Program-made: the position numbers and the translations under genes | Source: Spirochaetia bacterium UBA6919 | Lineage (GTDB): Bacteria > Spirochaetota > UBA6919 | Direction: 5' to 3' | NCBI GenBank assembly: GCA_002450905.1 | Contig: DKAT01000021.1 | Location: 1-13,099, forward strand | DNA length: 13,099 nucleotides | Shown here: positions 6,904 through 13,099 of the stretch, in pieces | Numbering within the stretch: the first letter of the stretch is position 1 | How the letters are laid out: each line of letters begins with the position of its first letter | Notes under the pieces: generated by a model | Told to the model about the DNA's origin: nothing | The model's input: the letters and a program-made list of their open reading frames with translations, nothing else | The model's database searches: none

Positions 6904-8214
6904 ATGCAAACAATAACTAAAATTAATCAACTTGTTACATTCCAATTGGAAGAGGATATCTTCGGTATTGACATCATGCTCACCCAGGAAATTCTCAAAT
7001 TGGATAAACTGCGTAAAATCCCAAATTCCCCCTATTTCTTTGAAGGAATGTTAAATCTAAGGGGTGATGTCATCCCCATCGTCAATTTCAAAAAACTATT
7101 CAGCTTCGGTACTTTCGACCTATCAAGAGATAAAAGCATAATCATTATAAAAATATCCGGCGAGAGATTTGGAATCGTTATCGATAAAGTCCTCAGAGTA
7201 ATTCCTCTCGAAAGCGAAGTTCAAATTAAACCAGTTCCACAAGGATTTTCACAAGCTCTGAAAAAATATATCCAGGGTGTCATTGAAAATCAGGGTGAAT
7301 ATATCGCTCTTCTTGATATCCAAACAATATTTAAAAACACCAAAGAGGAGCTAACCCTTGGAGGAGAGGTCGGACAATATAACCTAAATTTCATCAGAGA
7401 TAAATTATACACCCTCGATGTTGAAGATGACAAAGCTATAAATAAATTCCTATCTTCTATCTCTTTCAAAACAAACATCGTTACAGATGCAGGTATCCGA
7501 TTTTACTTCGCTAGACAAAAAATAAGACAAAATATCCCTATTTCAAAAATTACCCAGAAATTAAAAAAATCCATCGATGAAAATATATATAATCCATTTA
7601 ATCAATCAGATACTAACTTATTTTATAACTTGGAAGAAGATTATAACGCCCTTCTGGATATCATCGAAAACCTCATCCTCCCAAAAAAATTAAAGGAAAA
7701 TAATAACTCTCTTAAAATTATCAATATCGGTTGTGGAAGCGGACAAGAACTCTACTCTATCCTGTTCATCTTCCAGGTCTATTTCCCAACTCTTGAAAAA
7801 TGGTCTATTAAACTCATTGGAGTAGATGACAATTTAAATCATCTAAATGCCGCAAAACAAGGTATATACCCCGAAGAAAATCTCGTTAAAATTAGTAAAA
7901 AAGACATAAAACAATTTTTTGAACACAAAGAAAAAAATTATCACGTCAAAGATTTTTTAAGAAATATGGTAGATTTCCGATTTGGTACAGCAAAAAATTT
8001 TGATATCATTAAAGGGGTTGATTTATTTTTCTGTCGTGGTATTTTTTCAAGTATGGAAAAAGAATCCATCCAAAGACTTCTCAGTTCCATGACTGAATCG
8101 TTGATCCCAGGTGGTGTAATTTTGCTTAGCGAAATCGAAGATATTTATTATATTGATAATAATGACCTGTATCCGAGAGAAATCAATGGACATAGATATT
8201 ATATCCGATCGTAA
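6904..8214 (+). CDS. cheW: CheW fused to a C-terminal CheR-like methyltransferase domain
   Basis: This 436-residue protein couples receptors to CheA. Residues 1 to about 150 are a CheW domain with the hallmark LNLRGDVIPIVNF (50-62; R53 and G54 conserved). Normal CheW proteins end near here, at about 150-170 residues. The rest (about 155-436) resembles CheR, the receptor methyltransferase. It has a SAM-binding-like loop INIGCGSGQELYS (273-285 region), AAKQGIYPEENL like the CheR A-x-x-G-x-Y segment, FFCRGIF (375-381) at the position of the CheR FCRNV motif, and LIPGGVILL. Asn is replaced by G379 in that motif, and the N-terminal CheR helices are weakly conserved, so methyltransferase activity is doubtful. 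From memory of the literature, CheW-CheR-like fusions occur in Treponema and take part in unusual receptor arrays. Start 6904 follows the cheA stop by 3 bases; an ATG at 6900 runs into a stop after six codons. No good ribosome-binding site is seen, so translation is probably coupled to cheA. Confidence 0.92.
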   Translation: MQTITKINQLVTFQLEEDIFGIDIMLTQEILKLDKLRKIPNSPYFFEGMLNLRGDVIPIVNFKKLFSFGTFDLSRDKSIIIIKISGERFGIVIDKVLRVIPLESEVQIKPVPQGFSQALKKYIQGVIENQGEYIALLDIQTIFKNTKEELTLGGEVGQYNLNFIRDKLYTLDVEDDKAINKFLSSISFKTNIVTDAGIRFYFARQKIRQNIPISKITQKLKKSIDENIYNPFNQSDTNLFYNLEEDYNALLDIIENLILPKKLKENNNSLKIINIGCGSGQELYSILFIFQVYFPTLEKWSIKLIGVDDNLNHLNAAKQGIYPEENLVKISKKDIKQFFEHKEKNYHVKDFLRNMVDFRFGTAKNFDIIKGVDLFFCRGIFSSMEKESIQRLLSSMTESLIPGGVILLSEIEDIYYIDNNDLYPREINGHRYYIRS

Positions 8215-8235
8215 AATATTACTAAGGAGAAAAAT

Positions 8236-8712
8236 ATGAGACTTGAATATATCAACCCCTTCGTGGAAGCATCCTGTGATATCATGAAAGAGGTCCTAGA
8301 CACCGATGTAGAACGGGAAGAATTATTCCTCAAAGAAACCACTGTTCCTATCCTTGGTGTAGCGGTTCTAATTGGTCTAACTGGAAGTGTCAGAGGTCGG
8401 GTACTAATCGATATGGAACTAGCCACCGCTATTAAAATTGCTGGAATTATGAATGGTGATGAATTAAAACAATTTGATGATCTGGCAAAGGCTACTATCA
8501 CCGAGCTTGCCAATATGATTGGTGGACGGGCTATCACTGAGTTACACAATGAGGGATTTACTTTTGAAGTCTCCCCACCAACTATTTTTACGGGAACTAA
8601 TATGGAAGTTAGTTCCCCAAACCTCGAGGCATTTATTGTCCCTCTTGTCACTCCATTTGGAAGACTTGAGGTTAACGTCGCTGTTAGAGAAAGAGAAGAT
8701 AGTGATTTTTAA
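8236..8712 (+). CDS. cheX: CheY-P phosphatase CheX
   Basis: This 158-residue protein matches the CheX/CheC/FliY phosphatase family, which dephosphorylates CheY-P in organisms without CheZ. The family active-site motif E-x-x-N is present as E90 and N93 in ITELANMIGGRA. There is one such motif, as in CheX, rather than two as in CheC. The pattern GSVRGRVLIDM (50-60) and the glycines after the active helix also fit. AAGGAG (8224-8229) lies 6 bases before the ATG, and the gene follows the CheW-CheR gene by 21 bases. The position between cheW and cheY is the usual spirochaete arrangement. Confidence 0.93.
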   Translation: MRLEYINPFVEASCDIMKEVLDTDVEREELFLKETTVPILGVAVLIGLTGSVRGRVLIDMELATAIKIAGIMNGDELKQFDDLAKATITELANMIGGRAITELHNEGFTFEVSPPTIFTGTNMEVSSPNLEAFIVPLVTPFGRLEVNVAVREREDSDF

Positions 8713-8738
8713 TGAATTTTCTACTATAGGAGAGTATT

Positions 8739-9170
8739 ATGGCATCTGAAGATTACCCCAGCCTGAATGAGAGAGACCCGGATGGACTAAAACCCGATGG
8801 AGGGCACTTTAAAATCATGGTGGTTGATGATTCCATGTTCGTAACAAAACAATTATCCCAAATTCTCACTTCGGAAAGCTATGAAGTTGTCGCTATCGCT
8901 GAAAATGGAGAAATTGCACTGGATAAATATAAAACCCTCTACCCGGATATCGATCTGGTCACCATGGATATCACTATGCCCAAAATGGATGGACTGGAGT
9001 GCCTTAAAAAGATCATCGAATTCGATAAAAATGCTAAAATTATTATGATTAGTGCTATAGGAAAGCAGGATCTCGTCAAAGAATCTCTGTTAATCGGTGC
9101 TAAAAATTATATCGTAAAACCATTAAACAGGGCAAAAGTCCTTGAAAGAATTAAAAACGCCCTCTCATAA
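8739..9170 (+). CDS. cheY: Chemotaxis response regulator CheY with short N-terminal extension
   Basis: This 143-residue protein is a single receiver domain with no output domain. It has the acidic pair D30 and D31 in MVVDDS, the phospho-accepting D77 in TMDITMPKMDG, S105 in MISAIG and K127 in VKPL. It receives phosphate from CheA and acts on the flagellar switch; CheX, encoded just upstream, should reverse this. The receiver begins near residue 24. The first 23 residues (rich in Asp, Pro and Gly, including NERDPDGLKPDGG) are an extension not found in enterobacterial CheY. The start is supported by AGGAG (8728-8732), 6 bases before the ATG, with no in-frame ATG that would remove the extension until M27. 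The gap from cheX is 26 bases. Confidence 0.95.
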   Translation: MASEDYPSLNERDPDGLKPDGGHFKIMVVDDSMFVTKQLSQILTSESYEVVAIAENGEIALDKYKTLYPDIDLVTMDITMPKMDGLECLKKIIEFDKNAKIIMISAIGKQDLVKESLLIGAKNYIVKPLNRAKVLERIKNALS

Positions 9171-9180
9171 AGGTTTTATA

Positions 9181-10146
9181 ATGCCTAAAAACATCGCTGT
9201 GGGTATAGACATCGGGGGTACCCACATCAAAAGTGCTCTCGTCCAGGAGAACGGGCACATCCTGTCAAAAAAAAAAATCCATACAAAAAAGCAGGATGAC
9301 TCCAAAGAGTTCATAAAATCATTAATTGATCTTATAAATCATTATAAAAATGAAACCACTGGTGATTATGATCTCATTGGTGTTGGAATCGGTGCTCCAG
9401 GAAATGTTAATCGCGAAAGTGGTTTGGTAGAAGGCGCCTATAATGTCCCCCCACTCCAAAATGTCCAGTTAATTAAGGAATTAAAGCCAATTATAAATAT
9501 CCCCGTCTATGTGGATAACGATGCCACAAATGCCACCAAAGGGGAATTCTTATTCGGTTCAGGAAAAGGATATGATCATCTCATTGGTATTACGATCGGC
9601 ACTGGTATCGGCGGTGGAATTATTCTAAATCGTCATGTCTTTCATGGTATTACAAATTATGCCGGTGAAATCGGTCATATGATTATAATTAAAGATGGTA
9701 TGATGTGCAGTTGCGGTAATCGGGGTTGCCTTGAAGCCTATGCATCCACCACGGCAATGGTTGACCACGCCAGACAACTCATTAAAAGAGATCACAAAAG
9801 CCTCTTACAATCCTATAATCCTTCTGAAATCAATGGTGAATTGATCTGTAAACTAGCCAATGAAGGCGATGAAGTCTCCATAACAGTCATTCAAACCATA
9901 GGATATTATTTAGGTCTCGCAATAGCTAATATAGTAAATCTGTTAAATATCCCTATAATCGCTGTTGGCGGTGGAATCTCAGATGGTGCACCCAATTTGT
10001 TCAATGTCATCGAATCATCAGCCAATGAGCATGTCCTCCCTAAATTACGAGGGACCTTTCAAGTGGTTAAAGCCCAATTGGGAAATGATGCAGGGGTTAT
10101 AGGCTCAGCTTCCACGGTATTTATGGAAGGGGAATCCGCTTATTGA
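9181..10146 (+). CDS. ROK-family sugar kinase (glucokinase-like)
   Basis: This 321-residue protein belongs to the ROK family of sugar kinases and regulators. It has the N-terminal phosphate loop GIDIGGTHIKSAL (8-20), the catalytic aspartate D114 in YVDNDATNATKGE, the second ATP motif GITIGTGIGGGI, GEIGHM (H166), and the ROK zinc signature CSCGNRGCLE (C176, C178, C183, E185). There is no N-terminal helix-turn-helix, so it is an enzyme-type ROK member, most likely a glucokinase; other hexoses or N-acetyl-hexosamines cannot be excluded. I prefer the ATG at 9181, preceded by AAAGG, because the upstream ATG at 9142 would overlap cheY by 29 bases and place 13 extra residues before the family start. 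The gene lies 10 bases after cheY and overlaps mutY by 4 bases, so it is probably part of the same transcript. Confidence 0.9.
   Translation: MPKNIAVGIDIGGTHIKSALVQENGHILSKKKIHTKKQDDSKEFIKSLIDLINHYKNETTGDYDLIGVGIGAPGNVNRESGLVEGAYNVPPLQNVQLIKELKPIINIPVYVDNDATNATKGEFLFGSGKGYDHLIGITIGTGIGGGIILNRHVFHGITNYAGEIGHMIIIKDGMMCSCGNRGCLEAYASTTAMVDHARQLIKRDHKSLLQSYNPSEINGELICKLANEGDEVSITVIQTIGYYLGLAIANIVNLLNIPIIAVGGGISDGAPNLFNVIESSANEHVLPKLRGTFQVVKAQLGNDAGVIGSASTVFMEGESAY
10125..10133 (+). promoter_or_regulatory. Ribosome-binding site supporting the TTG start of mutY
   Basis: The purine-rich GGAAGGGGA lies about 9 bases before the TTG at 10143, inside the end of the ROK gene. The next in-frame Met comes only after the essential glutamate of MutY, so this site and the TTG define the start. 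Confidence 0.6.
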
Positions 10147-11264
10147 CAGAAGATATCACCTCAGAATATATCAAAGATTTTCAATACCACATCTCCTCCT
10201 GGTATGAAAAAAACACCCGATCCCTCCCCTGGAGAGAAATTCAAAACCCATATCATACGTATATCTCCGAAATCATGCTCCAACAAACCCAGGTGAACAC
10301 CGTAATCCCCTATTTCCACCGGTTTATAAATCGTTTCCCGGATATCCATTCCCTCGCCAAATCACCCATAGAAGATGTCCTTACCCTCTGGTCAGGCTTA
10401 GGATACTATAAAAGAGCCCGCCAGCTTAAACAATCTGCTGAAGTTATTTCTAATCAATACGACGGCATTATCCCCGACAACTACTTAAAATTAATCAAAC
10501 TCCCAGGTATCGGAAAATACACAGCAGCAGCAATTCTGAGCATAGCCTATAATCTGAAATACCCTGTAGTCGATGGTAATGTCATACGGGTGATCACAAG
10601 GATTTTTCAAATAGAAGATCCCATCCATCTTTCAAATACACAAAAATATATAACTTCCATTCTAAATCTGTTAATCCCTGATAACAATCCAGGACAATTC
10701 AATCAAGCTCTCATGGAACTGGGATCCCTCATCTGCACACCAAAAAATAATCAGTCAAAGTGTCTTCCCTGTCCTGTAAAATCATTGTGCAAGGCAAATA
10801 CTCATAATCTTATACACAAATTACCAAATAAAATTCCCCAGAGACAACGCGAAAAGATCTCCCAAATTATATTTATACTCACAAATCATTCCAAAATCCT
10901 TATCCAAAAAAGATCAGAAGGAAAATTACTCAGCACAATGTGGGAATTCCCCTATCACGAACTCGATAATAACGCAGATCACAATAAAGTATATTCAAAT
11001 ATATCCGAAGCCTTGTTCAATACCCAGATAAATCCAAAATACATCTCCTCAATCAAGCACACCATCACCTATCGGGATATCACCTGCTATATCTATCAAT
11101 TGGAAGCCCAACAAGAAAACGCCATCACGATAGAATCTTTATTCAAACAAAGAAATATTCATTTTCAATGGATCTCTCCCCATGAAATAACCCAATTCCC
11201 CCACTCTTCAATGATAAAAAAAATCCTCACCAAGATAGATTTGAACAACCTATCAATATTTTAA
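10143..11264 (+). CDS. mutY: A/G-specific adenine DNA glycosylase MutY
   Basis: This 373-residue enzyme removes adenine mispaired with 8-oxoguanine. It has LPWREIQNPYHTYISEIMLQQTQV with catalytic E43, the helix-hairpin-helix KLPGIGKYTAAAI (P121 to K125), the catalytic D144 in VVDGNVIRV, and a C-terminal cysteine cluster for a [4Fe-4S] centre (C198, C207, C210, C216). A NUDIX-like C-terminal domain that recognises 8-oxoguanine covers about 235-373, with LIQKRSEGKLLSTMWEFP as its signature region. The spacing between the first two cysteines is 8 residues, whereas MutY and EndoIII normally have 6. The start is TTG, overlapping the ROK stop by 4 bases (TTGA), with GGAAGGGGA upstream. The domain order and length are otherwise normal for bacterial MutY. 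Confidence 0.95.
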   Translation: MTEDITSEYIKDFQYHISSWYEKNTRSLPWREIQNPYHTYISEIMLQQTQVNTVIPYFHRFINRFPDIHSLAKSPIEDVLTLWSGLGYYKRARQLKQSAEVISNQYDGIIPDNYLKLIKLPGIGKYTAAAILSIAYNLKYPVVDGNVIRVITRIFQIEDPIHLSNTQKYITSILNLLIPDNNPGQFNQALMELGSLICTPKNNQSKCLPCPVKSLCKANTHNLIHKLPNKIPQRQREKISQIIFILTNHSKILIQKRSEGKLLSTMWEFPYHELDNNADHNKVYSNISEALFNTQINPKYISSIKHTITYRDITCYIYQLEAQQENAITIESLFKQRNIHFQWISPHEITQFPHSSMIKKILTKIDLNNLSIF

Positions 11265-11400
11265 TTAAATAATCCTTATATAAATGTTCCCATCCAATCA
11301 GCCATTCCAGAATAACCAAAAAAACTCTTTCATCAAAATCAAATTTAATTATATTACATATACTGAAAGCAATATCCTAATGTTGACAACAAGGATCACT

Positions 11401-12974
11401 ATGAATAGATCCCTTATAATATTATTAATAATTTTTATATCCACAAAAACCTGGGCTGGTTTAAAAAATGATCTCGTGAATGCCATCCAACAGGGAAATT
11501 TGACAAAAGTTCAGTTATTAATATCAAAGCTAAATCTTCAGAAGGCAAAACATATCTACATTATGCGGCTCAGAAAAGTTATACAAAGATTGTTAAATTT
11601 ATTATTGACAAAGGATTAATTGTTAATGCAATAACAGATACTTTAGATGACAAGAAACAGGTTTATAAATTAAGTAAGTAAGATCATATTAAACAAATAT
11701 CTATGTCTGAAATTATTGAAAACAATATCCTCCCCTTCATCTGGCAATACGTAATGGATATTATGAATGTTCTAAACTTCTCATTGAAAGACGTGCCAAT
11801 ATTAATGCGAAAGCAGACATGTTTCCTACAGAACAAAAATTACAACATCGATTAACAAAATAAAAATTATATTTTTAAATCAATTCCAGATTATAGTGTA
11901 ACCCCCCTCCATCTCTCTGTGATGAATAATTATATCAGTATTACAAAACTTCTATTAAAACATGGTACAGATATTAATATTCAAAGTCGATTTTTAAATA
12001 CTCAATTGCATTATGTAAAGAGTTTGGAAATTGTAAAATTCCTTGTACGACAGGGAGCAGTTGTCAATGTAAGAGATTATTTTAATACGCCCCCCTTACA
12101 CAAAGTTTCACAAAAGGGGTATGATCAAGTTATACGATACTTAATTCAAAGAGGGGCTAAGATATATTATCGGAATAAGTACGGATGGACAGCTCTACAC
12201 TTAGCAGTTCGATGGAATCATTTGAAGGTGGTCCAAATCCTTGTTGAATACAAAGCTAATCTAGAAGTCAGATCAGTCCACAACGGCAGAAGTGTCCTTC
12301 ACATAGCCTGTCAATATGGATATTATAAAATTACACAGTATTTAATTGAAAGGGGGGCTAATATTAATGCCAAAGATCAACACGAGAAATTACTTTTCAT
12401 TATGCTCCGGAAGGGAAAGTAAATTTCAGGTCATCACGCTGTTTATCTTATTTTAGTAAAGAATTTATGGCAGGTACGTCACCACTACTCATCACCTTAA
12501 GTGAAAAGTATATTAATTTTTCAAGATTCTTAATCCAAAATAGAGCCAATGTTAATTGAAAAATTATCAATGGTTGGACTGTACTCCATGAAGCTATTAT
12601 TAAGGGTCAAGATGATATTGTCAAACTCTTAATTCGTAAAGGAGCAGATATTCTTGCTAAAGATAAATCAAATTATTCCATATTTCATGCCAGTTGTTCT
12701 TCAGGGTTAAGATTGCTTATGATCAGACTGATTAAATTAAAAATGAATATAAATTTAGCAACAAAAGTTGGTTTTTTATCAGGTAATGAGACAGGGATAA
12801 TTATGGCAACAAAAAATGGACATCGCAATATAATCCAACTCTTGATAAAAAAAAGCCCTTTTAAATATTAAAGATTACTATGGCAAAACTGCTCTCGATT
12901 ATGCCTCAAATAAAGAAATCCGCAAACTCCTTATTAAATACGGCGCCAAATCAGGCAATCAAATCAAAAAATGA
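11401..12974 (+). pseudogene. Degraded gene for an exported ankyrin-repeat protein
   Basis: The gene starts at ATG 11401 with AAGGA (11391-11395) 5 bases before it, and encodes a signal peptide MNRSLIILLIIFISTKTWAG. About a dozen ankyrin repeats follow, but in changing frames. Relative to the start, frame 0 runs to about 11526. Frame 2 then carries TYLHYAAQKSYTKIVKF to a TAA at 11679. Frame 1 carries PLHLAIRNGYYE (about 11732-11863), and frame 2 the longest intact stretch (11856-12397; open from GTG 11919 to a stop at 12420) with about five repeats such as GWTALHLAV and SVLHIACQYGYY. Frame 1 follows (12398 to about 12850) with an in-frame TGA at 12557, then frame 2 to the TGA at 12972 (GKTALDYAS). 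The frame changes fall in or near short A or T runs. Neighbouring genes are intact, so mutation in the organism is more likely than poor sequence. Ankyrin proteins bind other proteins; the original partner is unknown. Confidence 0.85.
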
Positions 12975-13099
12975 AATTATATTCATTTCAATAGCCCAAT
13001 TTCCTAATTCCCAAAAGATAATATTGTATCAAAATATATTTTATAACATTCTGAGACAAAACCACCCCAAGGCAACACCATCGGAACTAAAAATTCTGA
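12975..13099. other. Non-coding tail of the window
   Basis: These 125 AT-rich bases follow the last ankyrin frame. I see no gene start, terminator hairpin or repeat in them. Confidence 0.5.

Noticed and set aside
8199..8651. 150-codon minus-strand open frame opposite cheX
   Set aside because: It is the antisense shadow of cheX, which has a full active-site motif and a strong ribosome-binding site.
8519..8749. 76-codon plus-strand frame overlapping the end of cheX and start of cheY
   Set aside because: It is out of frame with both genes, has no recognisable motif, and cheX and cheY account for the sequence.
9142..9180. Upstream ATG as the start of the ROK gene
   Set aside because: It would overlap cheY by 29 bases and add 13 residues not expected in the family. 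The ATG at 9181 has AAAGG upstream and places the phosphate loop at the usual distance.
11383..11420. TTGACA and TATAAT near the ankyrin gene start as a promoter
   Set aside because: The two are separated by 26 bases, too far for a sigma70 promoter, and the TATAAT lies inside the coding region.
12557..12559. In-frame TGA in the ankyrin remnant as a recoded (selenocysteine or tryptophan) codon
   Set aside because: The other genes end normally at TGA or TAA, and the surrounding frame is already broken by several shifts, so a simple nonsense mutation is the more likely reading.

Overview
The window reads as part of a low-GC spirochaete (Spirochaetota) chromosome. The main reason is an intact chemotaxis operon in the order cheA, cheW, cheX, cheY. 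In it CheW is fused to a CheR-like domain, CheA has an enlarged dimerisation domain, and the CheX-type phosphatase is used. That combination is characteristic of spirochaetes. The assignment rests on gene order and domain architecture, not on a database search.

Layout. Bases 1-500 (minus strand) hold a REP-associated tyrosine transposase (RAYT, IS200/IS605-like Y1 family), cut by the left window edge near its C-terminus. A 29-base REP-type palindrome lies inside its coding frame. A near-identical copy and a more complex folded repeat lie just upstream of it (568-683). Bases 780-3446 (minus strand) encode a large exported Ser/Thr-rich protein made of Ig-like, CARDB-like, fibronectin-like and concanavalin-like modules. 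An AT-rich intergenic region of about 740 bases separates it from the divergent plus-strand operon and carries a strong sigma70-type promoter just before cheA.

The plus-strand operon (4186-11264) is cheA, cheW-cheR fusion, cheX, cheY, a ROK-family sugar kinase/regulator and mutY. Spacing is tight throughout: 3 bases between cheA and cheW, 21 and 26 bases around cheX, 10 bases between cheY and the ROK gene, and a 4-base overlap into mutY, which starts at TTG. CheA autophosphorylates under receptor control in arrays with CheW. It passes phosphate to CheY, which acts on the flagellar motor, and CheX removes the phosphate from CheY. The ROK and MutY genes are probably co-transcribed but have no evident chemotaxis role.

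Bases 11401-12974 are the remains of an exported ankyrin-repeat protein of about a dozen repeats. It is broken by at least five frame changes and several in-frame stops. The last 125 bases show nothing recognisable.

I did not find a wholly new system. The most notable points are the modified chemotaxis signalling proteins (tandem P2 domains and enlarged P3 in CheA, CheW fused to a CheR-like domain with a changed motif), the repeat embedded in the transposase gene, the changed iron-sulphur cysteine spacing in MutY, and the decaying ankyrin gene.
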